NCBI GenBank assembly: GCA_016861345.1
Contig: BOLD01000011.1
Coordinates: 1 to 64,000 of the forward strand
Direction: 5' to 3'
DNA: 64,000 bases
Source of the DNA: Oligoflexia bacterium
GTDB lineage: Bacteria > Bdellovibrionota > Bdellovibrionia > Bdellovibrionales > Bdellovibrionaceae
The notes beneath the pieces were generated by a model, which was not told where the DNA came from, did no database searches, and saw only the letters and a list, made by a program, of their open reading frames with translations. Positions 1-8,583 of this stretch are shown here, one piece after another. The stretch's first letter is position 1. Every line of letters starts with the position of its first letter. A program made the translations under genes and the position numbers.

Positions 1-87
1 ACTATATCTTTTTACTTTTAACCCTGTCATCTTCCTCTCCAATGCGCCAATTTGGCGCCCTAAAGAGGCAATCTAGACCCTTATGCT

Positions 88-1290
88 ATGACAAATAAAC
101 CGGATGGAATTTCGTTACACCTAACACATGATATGAAGGGGCATCATCTGAAGGTGAGTAAGACAGAGGATGTTCCCAAAAAAGAAATCTCGTCAAAACC
201 TGTTGCGGCTCCCGTTGTTGAAGCGAAAGAAGCTTCAGCAAAAGAACTTGTCCGTACTGGAAAAGTTAAAGTTCTGATTATTGATGACTCAAAAACAATT
301 CGAAATGTTTTGAAATTGATTTGTTCTCAAGATCCAGATGTTGAAGTGATTGGTGAAATTGAAGATCCATTGAAGGCTGATGAGTTTCTATTAAAAAATA
401 AAGTCGATGTGATTACCTTGGATATTCATATGCCAGGTATGGATGGGGTTCAGCTCTTGGCCAAAATTCATCCGAAGTACCATATTCCTACGGTGATGAT
501 TTCGGCACTCAGTAAAGATGATGGGCCCTATGTTCTGAATGCTCTTGAGATTGGGGCTGTGGATTACATTCAAAAACCGAGTATGGATGAAATCAAAAGA
601 AAAGGACCTGAGATTGTTGAGAGAATTAAAACGGCCTCTCTCGCCCATGTGAAGCCTCAAGATAGAAAACAAGCAGCTAAAGTATCCAATGGTCCAATTG
701 ATCAATCTTATATTGTGGCTATTGGTTCTTCAACGGGTGGAACAGAGGCCTTAAAAGATTTACTGACTCAGTTACCGGCAGAGATTCCACCTATACTGAT
801 CGTCCAGCATATTCCGGCTGTTTTTTCTGCAGCTCTAGCGACAAGATTAAATGGACTTTGTAAGTTCGAAGTGAAAGAAGCCTCAGACATGGATCCAGTA
901 AAACCTGGGTGTGTGTTGATTGCTCCCGGCGGTCGACAGATGAAAATGGCGAAAGATGGTAAAGGTGGATATTGTGTGCGCGTGACAGATGATCCTGCTT
1001 ACAATCGTCATCGTCCCAGTGTTGATTTTCTTTTTGAGTCCATAGCTGAGTTAGCTCCACCCAATATGGTAGGAGTAATTCTGACGGGAATGGGGTCTGA
1101 TGGGGCTCGGGGATTGTTGAAATTAAAAAACAAGGGTGCTTGGACAATTGCTCAAGATGCAGCTTCTTGTGTTGTTTATGGAATGCCGAGATCAGCTGTT
1201 GAATTGGGTGCCCACCAGGAACAATTGCCCTTGATGGATATCCCATCGGCCATTGTGCGCGAGTGCCAACAATCCAAAAAAGCCTCTTAA
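88..1290 (+). CDS. cheB: Chemotaxis response regulator protein-glutamate methylesterase (CheB)
   Basis: CheB removes methyl groups from receptor glutamates to reset chemotaxis adaptation in the cytoplasm. A receiver domain (about residues 60-180) has the acidic pair D66-D67, phospho-acceptor D112 in LDIHMPGMDG and K163. The esterase domain follows, with catalytic S215 in GSSTGG, H241 in QHIP and D338 in GMGSDG, so all three catalytic residues are present. About 58 residues of charged, low-complexity sequence precede the receiver, longer than in the usual 350-residue CheB. No cheR, cheA or receptor gene lies beside it, although the upstream side is cut by the window edge. The ATG has no strong ribosome binding site. 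Confidence 0.95.
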   Translation: MTNKPDGISLHLTHDMKGHHLKVSKTEDVPKKEISSKPVAAPVVEAKEASAKELVRTGKVKVLIIDDSKTIRNVLKLICSQDPDVEVIGEIEDPLKADEFLLKNKVDVITLDIHMPGMDGVQLLAKIHPKYHIPTVMISALSKDDGPYVLNALEIGAVDYIQKPSMDEIKRKGPEIVERIKTASLAHVKPQDRKQAAKVSNGPIDQSYIVAIGSSTGGTEALKDLLTQLPAEIPPILIVQHIPAVFSAALATRLNGLCKFEVKEASDMDPVKPGCVLIAPGGRQMKMAKDGKGGYCVRVTDDPAYNRHRPSVDFLFESIAELAPPNMVGVILTGMGSDGARGLLKLKNKGAWTIAQDAASCVVYGMPRSAVELGAHQEQLPLMDIPSAIVRECQQSKKAS

Positions 1291-1328
1291 AACATACCCG
1301 CTCACTTTTCTGAATGTGGCGCAGTATA

Positions 1329-2591
1329 TTATTTAATCAGGTAATCTCGCCACTTTGCGATTTGCCCTGTCGTCAGTTGGGCGTGGCAGACGGTGCCCTC
1401 AGTTCCGGGCTCTTGGCTTAAGATTTTTGAATCTCGAGAAAGATCATAAATTTTATATTCTTCTGCTTTTGGAAAATAAAGTTCCACATCAGATTGCACC
1501 TCGCTGATGGAATCAATCATCAGTTTTTTGAGTTGCTCCATACCTTGACCTGTCAGAGCTGATATAAAAACCCGTGGGTAGGCTTTGACTTGAAATTGTC
1601 TTTCAAGGGGAGCTACGTCGACTTTATTAAACACGTGAATAATTTTTTTATCACTCCAGCCAAAATCCTGAATCAGCTGGTCCACAACTTCCATTTGTCG
1701 CTGCATATTTGGTGATGAAAGATCAACGACGTGAAGAAGCACATCAGCTTCACCGCTTTCTTCAAGCGTTGCTTTAAAAGCTTCAATTAATTGTGTTGGC
1801 AACTTTCGGATAAATCCCACCGTATCTGTGACAACAGCCGGTGGCCCGTCTTGAAGAAAAACTTTTCGGGTTGTTGGGTCCAAAGTGGCAAAAACCTGAT
1901 TCTTCGCCAGGACTTGAGCTCCTGTTAGGCGATTAAGGAGAGAGCTTTTCCCAGTGTTCGTGTATCCAATCAGAGCAAAGCTTGGAATTTCATGTCGACG
2001 ACGAGAGCTTCGGTGTTGGGCTCGATTTTTTCTAACAATTTCTAATTTTTTCTTGATGAGTTGAACTTTCTCGCGAATGCGACGGCGGTCACTTTCAAGA
2101 GCTGTCTCTCCAGGGCCCCGGGTTCCGATACCACCACCTTGTCGAGAAAGAGATCCCATCCAGGCATCCACCATGCGGGGTAATTGATCGAGCAGCTGTG
2201 CCAATTCAACTTGAAGCTTTCCCTCGTGAGTTTGAGCGCGTTGGGCAAAGATATCTAAAATTAATTGGTTGCGGTCTAAAACTTTACATCCAATTTGTTG
2301 CTCCAGGTTTCGGGCTTGCACTCCTGAAAGCTGATGGTCAACAACAACTAGATTGGCCTGAGAGCTTTGAACCATTTCTTTGATTTCATCGACTTTGCCG
2401 GACCCAATCAGGGTTGAAGGGTTCCATTGGGGGAGTATTTGGATTAAGGTGCCGACAACTTCACCGCGAGCAGCACCGACGAGCTCTTCAAGTTCAAAAA
2501 GATTTTCTTTTACTTCTGAGAGGGGCTCAGTTTTGAGTCCCACTCCAACAACAATCGCGCGATCAGAAGGCTTAATTTGGGCCTTATTCAA
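1329..2591 (-). CDS. hflX: Ribosome-associated GTPase HflX
   Basis: HflX is a GTPase that binds 50S subunits and splits stalled or stressed ribosomes. The N-terminal HflX domain carries the glycine-rich run RQGGGIGTRGPGE near residue 150, then a coiled segment and the G domain: G1 GYTNTGKSS (209-217), G3 DTVGF (256-260), G4 NKVD (322-325). At 420 residues it has normal family length. The start is TTG, one base after the maeB stop, with AAAGGGAG about 11 bases upstream. No earlier or nearby ATG fits the family N terminus. It is probably co-transcribed and translationally coupled with maeB. Confidence 0.95.
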   Translation of the reverse strand: MNKAQIKPSDRAIVVGVGLKTEPLSEVKENLFELEELVGAARGEVVGTLIQILPQWNPSTLIGSGKVDEIKEMVQSSQANLVVVDHQLSGVQARNLEQQIGCKVLDRNQLILDIFAQRAQTHEGKLQVELAQLLDQLPRMVDAWMGSLSRQGGGIGTRGPGETALESDRRRIREKVQLIKKKLEIVRKNRAQHRSSRRRHEIPSFALIGYTNTGKSSLLNRLTGAQVLAKNQVFATLDPTTRKVFLQDGPPAVVTDTVGFIRKLPTQLIEAFKATLEESGEADVLLHVVDLSSPNMQRQMEVVDQLIQDFGWSDKKIIHVFNKVDVAPLERQFQVKAYPRVFISALTGQGMEQLKKLMIDSISEVQSDVELYFPKAEEYKIYDLSRDSKILSQEPGTEGTVCHAQLTTGQIAKWRDYLIK

Positions 2592-2592
2592 T

Positions 2593-4947
2593 TTATGTTG
2601 TTCTCCCTTTTCGGCGTGCTTTTAAATATTGTGCTTCAAGAACAGTCAGAGTGACACATTGAACGATACCATCAATGGTCGTCGTTCTTTGCAGAACGTT
2701 GGCAGATCTTCGAATGCCCATCAAAAAGGGTCCGATAACCTCTCCTTTTCCCAGTTGTTGGAGCAATTTGTAACTAATGTTGCTGCTCTCAAGGTTAGGG
2801 AATATGAGTATATTAGCACCTTCTTTCAATTCGCAAAAGGGAAAAATGCGATTTAAAATATCTGGGTTAACAGCGGTGTCAGCCTGCATATCTCCGTCGA
2901 CAATTAAGTCTGGGCGCTTCGCTTTGACGATTTGAGCGGCTTTTTTCATTTTGGCCGGAGTTCCCTCTTTTCCAGTGAAGTTTGAGAAAGAGAGCATGGC
3001 AATTCGCGGCTCAATACCAAAATACTCCAAAACTCGTGAGGCCTGAAGGGCGATAGTGGCTAATTGTTCTGAAGTGGGGTTTAAATTCACGGTTGTATCA
3101 GCCATCAGAACCAATCGATCTTCCAGAAGCATGAAGTTCAGACCAGATGGAACTCCATCTCGAGATAAGCCGATTGATTGAAGAATAGGACGGACAGCAT
3201 CAGCATAGTTTTGGGTGGCACCGTTGACCATGCCGTCAGCGTCACCAACCTCGACCATCATGGCCGCAAAATAGTTAGGATCAAGCATGAGCCTTTCAGC
3301 CTCGGCCATATTCACACCCTTACGACACCTTTTTTGAAGTAAAAGGTTAGCGTATTCTTTGAATTTAGGATGAGTTGAGGGTTGAATAATTTCAACATCT
3401 TCGAGTTCGCGCAATTCAAGAGACTTAATTTTTTCTTTTACGCGGTCGGGGTACCCGATTAAAATAGGGTGACAGATTTTCTCATCCACAAGGGTGCGGA
3501 TTGCTTTGAGAATTTTTGTACTTGCCCCTTCTGGGAAAACAATTTTAGGAAGTTCCCCGTTGTCCCCTGCAATATTAGAGTGAACTTTATGAATCGCGGA
3601 GCGAATGAAAACCTTTGTGGGTCCCTGAATGGATTCTAGTCTGTCTTTGTAAAGATCAAAATCCTCAATCCTTTTTGTTGCTACCCCAGTATCCATGGCT
3701 GCCTTTGCAACAGCAGGGGCAACCCACAATAAAACCCGCGGATCAAATGGTTTGGGAATCAAATACTCTCGTCCATATTTAAAACTTTTTCCACCGTAAG
3801 CGGCTGAAACACGATCAGGCACATCTTCTCGGGCCAAGCGAGCTAAGGCGTGGACAGCAGCCAGTTTCATTTCCTCATTGATTTGAGTTGAACGTGTGTC
3901 CAGAGCACCTCTGAAAATAGAGGGGAATCCCAGAACGTTGTTCACTTGGTTGGGGTAATCACTGCGGCCAGTAGCCAGAATAGCATCAGGTCTTGCAGCT
4001 CGTGCTTTTGCGGGATCAATTTCAGGATCAGGATTGGCCATAGCAAAGATGATCGGATTTTTTGCCATGGGCATGATCATCTCGGGAGTCAAAGCTCCAG
4101 CAACGCTGAGACCGATGAAGACATCCGCGCCAACAAGGGCTTCAGTTAGGGTGCGTTTTTTGGTTGGGACGGCGAAGAATTCCTTATATTTATTCATGCC
4201 CTCTTTGCGGCCTTCATAGATGACTCCGTTTGAGTCACACATCAAAATATTTTCCCGTTTGACTCCAAGAGAGATAAATATTTTTGCACAAGAGATCGAG
4301 GCCGCTCCTGCACCATTCATCACAATTTGAAGATCGGACATTTTTCGTCCAGTGATATCACAAGCGTTCAGCAGGGCTGCGCCTGAGATAATGGCGGTTC
4401 CGTGTTGGTCGTCGTGAAAGACGGGGATTTTCATTTCTTGTTTCAGTCGTGTTTCAATCTCAAAACACTCAGGAGCTTTAATGTCCTCAAGGTTGATTCC
4501 ACCGAATGTGGGCTCAAGAGCTTTGACGGCATTAATCGTGGCTTCAATATCAAGTGTGTTCAGTTCAATATCGAAGACATCAATTCCCGCAAATTGTTTA
4601 AAGAGAATTCCTTTTCCCTCCATGACGGGCTTTGAAGCTAAGGGTCCAATGTTTCCCAATCCTAGAACAGCTGTGCCGTTTGAAACGACAGCAACAAGGT
4701 TTCCTTTTGAGGTGTAGTCATAAACTTTTGCGGCATCTTTGGCGATGGCCATGCAGGGGACTGCAACTCCGGGAGAATAAGCTAGACTTAGGGCTTTTTC
4801 TGTGTTGGTGGCCTTTGTTGGAACGACTTCAATTTTTCCAGGCTTGCCCTTTGAGTGAAAATCGAGAGCTTCTTGATTAAAGGCTGATGTCATTGTGCTA
4901 TCTGATGGTGGTGGAGTGGGAGATGGTGGCGGAGTAACAGGTGACAT
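2593..4947 (-). CDS. maeB: NADP-dependent malic enzyme with phosphotransacetylase-like C-terminal domain
   Basis: Converts malate to pyruvate plus CO2 with reduction of NAD(P), linking the TCA cycle to pyruvate and NADPH supply. The first ~430 residues are malic enzyme (AYSPGVAVPC, FHDDQHGTA and the dinucleotide motif NGAGAAS). The last ~330 residues resemble phosphate acetyltransferase, which in this family is usually regulatory. The total of 784 residues is normal for MaeB. I place the start at the ATG at 4947, because AAGGAAGG lies 9 bases upstream; a TTG at 4956 would overlap that site. The proline-rich N terminus (PPPSPTPPPS) is an unusual leader. hflX follows one base later. Confidence 0.93.
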   Translation of the reverse strand: MSPVTPPPSPTPPPSDSTMTSAFNQEALDFHSKGKPGKIEVVPTKATNTEKALSLAYSPGVAVPCMAIAKDAAKVYDYTSKGNLVAVVSNGTAVLGLGNIGPLASKPVMEGKGILFKQFAGIDVFDIELNTLDIEATINAVKALEPTFGGINLEDIKAPECFEIETRLKQEMKIPVFHDDQHGTAIISGAALLNACDITGRKMSDLQIVMNGAGAASISCAKIFISLGVKRENILMCDSNGVIYEGRKEGMNKYKEFFAVPTKKRTLTEALVGADVFIGLSVAGALTPEMIMPMAKNPIIFAMANPDPEIDPAKARAARPDAILATGRSDYPNQVNNVLGFPSIFRGALDTRSTQINEEMKLAAVHALARLAREDVPDRVSAAYGGKSFKYGREYLIPKPFDPRVLLWVAPAVAKAAMDTGVATKRIEDFDLYKDRLESIQGPTKVFIRSAIHKVHSNIAGDNGELPKIVFPEGASTKILKAIRTLVDEKICHPILIGYPDRVKEKIKSLELRELEDVEIIQPSTHPKFKEYANLLLQKRCRKGVNMAEAERLMLDPNYFAAMMVEVGDADGMVNGATQNYADAVRPILQSIGLSRDGVPSGLNFMLLEDRLVLMADTTVNLNPTSEQLATIALQASRVLEYFGIEPRIAMLSFSNFTGKEGTPAKMKKAAQIVKAKRPDLIVDGDMQADTAVNPDILNRIFPFCELKEGANILIFPNLESSNISYKLLQQLGKGEVIGPFLMGIRRSANVLQRTTTIDGIVQCVTLTVLEAQYLKARRKGRTT

Positions 4948-4991
4948 GGTGAACAACCTTCCTTGATGTTTGCTAATAAAAACATTTTGTC

Positions 4992-5001
4992 ATTTGCAAA
5001 T
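4992..5001. promoter_or_regulatory. Palindrome in the maeB/fadI divergent intergenic region
   Basis: ATTTGCAAAT is a perfect 10-base palindrome lying between the divergent maeB and fadI starts. Position makes it a candidate operator for either gene. No regulator in the window is an obvious partner, and short AT-rich palindromes also arise by chance. Confidence 0.25.
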
Positions 5002-5063
5002 AATAATATCCTGCCGTAGGCTTTTTACGATAGTCAAATTCAATACAGAACAAAGGATTGTTT

Positions 5064-6410
5064 ATGTCAGCACGTGACGTTGTTATTGTCGAAGGCTTAA
5101 GAACTCCATTTGCAAAATCAGGAACAAAATTAAAAAAAGTTCACCCTGCAGAACTAGGTAAGGTAGCGCTGCGTGAACTGATTGCTAGAACGAATTTAGA
5201 CGTTAATGTTGTCGATGAAGTCATCATCGGAAATACTGGAAATCCCGCAGATTCTGTCAATATAGCAAGGGTTGTTGCTTTGAATGCGGGAATACCTCAA
5301 AAGACTTCTGCATATACGGTGCATCGTAACTGTGCTTCTGCAATGGAAAGTATTTCCAATGGTTTTGAGAAAATTAAATCGGGAACGATGGATGTAATTG
5401 TTGCCGGCGGAACTGAGAATATGTCTCAAATTCCTTGGTTGATGCCTCAGCGGTTTCAAGATTTGTTAAATGATCTTGTTGCAGCTCGCACAATGGGGCA
5501 GCGTTTAGGTATTTTAGGATCTCTGCTCAGTGCTGACTTAAGTCAAATTAAGGAACTTGTGACAACGCCACCGATGCTTTCAACGAAACATAAGCCTGTG
5601 AATGGTGTGATGCAGGGGCTCACAGATCCTTTTGTTGGCATCAATATGGGTCAGACTGCAGAAATTTTAGCAAAAGAGTGGAAACTTTCTCGAAAAACTC
5701 AGGATGAATTTGCACTGAGATCCCACCTGCTTGCTGTGAAGGCTATGAAAGAGGGGCGATTAAAAGAAGAGATTGCACCGTTGATGCTTCCTCCTGATTA
5801 CAAAGAGGTCATATCTGAAGATATTGGTCCTCGTGATGGTCAAACGATGGAAGCTCTGGGAAAATTAAAACCATTCTTTGATAAATTAACTGGAACTATT
5901 ACAGCAGGAAATTCTTGTCCAATCACAGACGGCGCAGCCATGTTGCTCATGATGTCCCGCGAGAAAGCTCAAGCTTTAGGCTATAAACCGCTGGCAAAAA
6001 TTAGGTCCTATGGGTTTGCGGGTCTTGAACCTGAGCGAATGGGACTTGGTCCTGTTTATGCGACTCCGGTTGCTTTAAAGCGGGCAGGTCTGACCATGAA
6101 AGATATCGGGTTGGTTGAATTGAACGAGGCCTTTGCAGCTCAAGTCCTAGCCTGTCAAATGGCTTTTGATAGTGATACTTTTGCAAAAGAGAAATTAGGC
6201 CTTTCATCAAAAGTTGGCACTCTCAACACAGATATTTTAAATGTGAACGGTGGAGCAATTGCATTAGGACATCCTGTCGGAGCCACAGGAACGCGACTTG
6301 TTGTTACTCTGATGAAGGAAATGAAAAGAAGAAATGTTCAATTTGGTCTAGCAACATTATGTATCGGTGGAGGCCAAGGCGGCGCCATGATTCTAGAGAG
6401 AGAGGCATAA
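5064..6410 (+). CDS. fadI: 3-ketoacyl-CoA thiolase, FadI-like
   Basis: Cleaves 3-ketoacyl-CoA to acetyl-CoA and a shortened acyl-CoA, the last step of beta-oxidation. The nucleophile is C90 in HRNCASAMES; H403 in GHPVGATGTR and C433 in LCIGGGQGG complete the active site. At 448 residues it is close to FadI and to the mitochondrial trifunctional beta subunit. The ATG at 5064 is chosen because AAAGGA lies 6 bases upstream, whereas the TTG at 5058 abuts it. fadJ follows one base after the stop, so the two subunits are almost certainly co-expressed. Confidence 0.94.
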   Translation: MSARDVVIVEGLRTPFAKSGTKLKKVHPAELGKVALRELIARTNLDVNVVDEVIIGNTGNPADSVNIARVVALNAGIPQKTSAYTVHRNCASAMESISNGFEKIKSGTMDVIVAGGTENMSQIPWLMPQRFQDLLNDLVAARTMGQRLGILGSLLSADLSQIKELVTTPPMLSTKHKPVNGVMQGLTDPFVGINMGQTAEILAKEWKLSRKTQDEFALRSHLLAVKAMKEGRLKEEIAPLMLPPDYKEVISEDIGPRDGQTMEALGKLKPFFDKLTGTITAGNSCPITDGAAMLLMMSREKAQALGYKPLAKIRSYGFAGLEPERMGLGPVYATPVALKRAGLTMKDIGLVELNEAFAAQVLACQMAFDSDTFAKEKLGLSSKVGTLNTDILNVNGGAIALGHPVGATGTRLVVTLMKEMKRRNVQFGLATLCIGGGQGGAMILEREA

Positions 6411-6411
6411 G

Positions 6412-8574
6412 ATGAGCATCCAGGAAAGTCTAAAAATTATTCCTCAAAATGGTGAAAACGAAGGAATCGCTGTTGTCGAGTTTGATCTTGTTGGTGAAAA
6501 AGTGAACAAGTGGAATTCGGCCACGATGACCCGATTTAAAGAGATCCTTGGTGAACTTCAAAAATCAAAATATAAAATGGTTCTTTTTAAATCGAATAAG
6601 CCAAAGATTTTTATCGCTGGTGCAGACATTGATGAAATCAATTCGATGACAACAAAAGACCAATATGAAAAGGCCGTCGGTGAAGGGCAAAATATTTTCA
6701 ATATGCTCGAGGACCTTCCCATGCCCACAATGGCTGTGATTCACGGAGCCTGCCTAGGGGGTGGATGTGAGATGGTCATGGCCTGTGATTATCGTATAGC
6801 CTCTGACGCTTCCGAAACTCGCATCGGTTTACCTGAGATTAAATTGGGAATTATGCCAGGTTTTGGTGGTTGCGTGCGCATGCCTCGAATGATTGGTCTT
6901 CAGGCATCATTGGATATTATCTTAGCGGGTAAATCCGTGAATGCTAAAAAAGCAGAAAAAATGGGCCTTGTGGATCGTTCAGTGCATCCGTCGTTGTTGA
7001 TGGATCAAGCCTTTCGATATGCCCATGAACTTCTCAGGAATGGAGCAAAGAAGCGTCGAAAAACTTTCCGCCCGAAGGGGGCGATGAATCAGTTTTTAGA
7101 AAGCTTTGCTGGAAAGCCCCTTGTCTTCTCTCAAGCGACAAAGGGAGTGATGAAAATGACCCATGGTCATTATCCAGCTCCACTGAAGGCAATTGATGTG
7201 ATTCGAAGGACATACGGAATGTCCAATCGTGATGAGGCCCTGCGAATTGAGAGAGAGGGCTTCTGTGAACTGGCTCAAACAGACATTTCAAAAAGTTTGA
7301 TCCATGTGTACTATTTAACGGAAATGGTGAAAAAGCAAACAGGCGTTTCGAATGCAAATGTTAAAGCCAAAGATGTGAAGCATCTGGGAGTTCTTGGGGC
7401 AGGAACAATGGGCGGTGGAATTGCCTATGTTGGAGCCGATAAGGGAATTGATGTTCGCATGAAGGACATCAATATGGAGGCTGTCGGACGCGGGATGAAG
7501 CATGCCTCTGATCTTTGGATGAAGCTTGTGAAGCGCCGAACCATTAATCAGTATGATTACAAGCAAAGAATGTCTTTGGTTTCTGGTGGTACGGATTATT
7601 CTGGTTTTGGTCAAATGCAGGTTGTTGTTGAAGCCATTGTTGAAGATATGGAAATTAAGAAAAAGGTGATTGCTGAGACAGCAAAATACTGCCGTCCGGA
7701 CACCATTATCGCTACAAATACATCATCACTCAGTGTGAATGAGATGGCGACAGCTCATCCGCATCCAGAGAATTTTGCAGGAATGCACTTCTTCAACCCG
7801 GTGGATAAAATGCCACTGGTTGAGGTGATTCGCGGAGAAAAAACAAGTGATGAAACGGTGGCGACAGTTTTTGAACTGTCAAAAAAGATGGGAAAGATGC
7901 CTGTCGTTGTTAAAGATGGTCCTGGATTTCTCGTGAATCGATTGCTTCTACCTTATATGGCGGAGGCGGCTTTTCTTCTTCAAGAGGGAATGAGTATTGA
8001 AACAGTGGATAAGGCCTATGTGAAAGAATTCGGCATGCCGATGGGGCCTTTTGCTTTGATGGATGAGGTCGGACTAGATGTGTGCATCAAGGTGCTTAAA
8101 ATCTTTAAAAAATCTTTTGGAGCTCGAATTGAAATGGCTCCTTGCATGGAGAAATTAAGCACAACAGGTCGATTGGGGAAAAAGAATTTAAAAGGTTTTT
8201 ATCAATATTCCCCCGAGGGAAAACGACAGGAAGTCGATCAAACAGTTTATGCAGATCTGGGATTATCGTCGCCCAATAATCCTCTTCCAACTAAAGAGTG
8301 CATTGAGCGGGGAGTCTTCAGCATGGTGAATGAGTGTTCCTTAGCTTTAATTGAGGACCGAATTGTTGAGACTGCTCATGAGGTGGATCTGGCTATGATT
8401 ATGGGTACAGGATTCCCGCCGTTCCGTGGGGGCTTGTTGAAATATGCAGATAGAATTGGAACTCAGTATATTTGTGATCAGCTTGAGATTTATTCTGCGA
8501 AGGGAGCTGCTCGTTTAAAACCAAACCAGCCGCTCAGAAACCTCGCGAAGAATAACTCAAAGTTTTACAAATAG
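6412..8574 (+). CDS. fadJ: Fatty acid oxidation complex alpha subunit (enoyl-CoA hydratase / 3-hydroxyacyl-CoA dehydrogenase), FadJ-like
   Basis: Bifunctional enzyme that hydrates enoyl-CoA and oxidises L-3-hydroxyacyl-CoA, partner of the FadI thiolase. The N-terminal crotonase domain has AGADIDE, the oxyanion-hole and glutamate segment GACLGGGCEM, and LPEIKLGIMPGFGG. The dehydrogenase begins near residue 325 with the NAD motif LGAGTMGGGI and includes GMHFFNPVDKMPLVE and DGPGFLVNR. At 720 residues it is full length. It sits one base after fadI and overlaps nothing downstream; it ends 9 bases from the convergent histidine kinase gene. Confidence 0.95.
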   Translation: MSIQESLKIIPQNGENEGIAVVEFDLVGEKVNKWNSATMTRFKEILGELQKSKYKMVLFKSNKPKIFIAGADIDEINSMTTKDQYEKAVGEGQNIFNMLEDLPMPTMAVIHGACLGGGCEMVMACDYRIASDASETRIGLPEIKLGIMPGFGGCVRMPRMIGLQASLDIILAGKSVNAKKAEKMGLVDRSVHPSLLMDQAFRYAHELLRNGAKKRRKTFRPKGAMNQFLESFAGKPLVFSQATKGVMKMTHGHYPAPLKAIDVIRRTYGMSNRDEALRIEREGFCELAQTDISKSLIHVYYLTEMVKKQTGVSNANVKAKDVKHLGVLGAGTMGGGIAYVGADKGIDVRMKDINMEAVGRGMKHASDLWMKLVKRRTINQYDYKQRMSLVSGGTDYSGFGQMQVVVEAIVEDMEIKKKVIAETAKYCRPDTIIATNTSSLSVNEMATAHPHPENFAGMHFFNPVDKMPLVEVIRGEKTSDETVATVFELSKKMGKMPVVVKDGPGFLVNRLLLPYMAEAAFLLQEGMSIETVDKAYVKEFGMPMGPFALMDEVGLDVCIKVLKIFKKSFGARIEMAPCMEKLSTTGRLGKKNLKGFYQYSPEGKRQEVDQTVYADLGLSSPNNPLPTKECIERGVFSMVNECSLALIEDRIVETAHEVDLAMIMGTGFPPFRGGLLKYADRIGTQYICDQLEIYSAKGAARLKPNQPLRNLAKNNSKFYK

Positions 8575-8583
8575 ATTATTCTC

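Noticed and set aside
44-58. GCGCCAA/TTGGCGC palindrome as a terminator
   Set aside because: No T-run follows and the loop is one base; at most a weak operator upstream of cheB.
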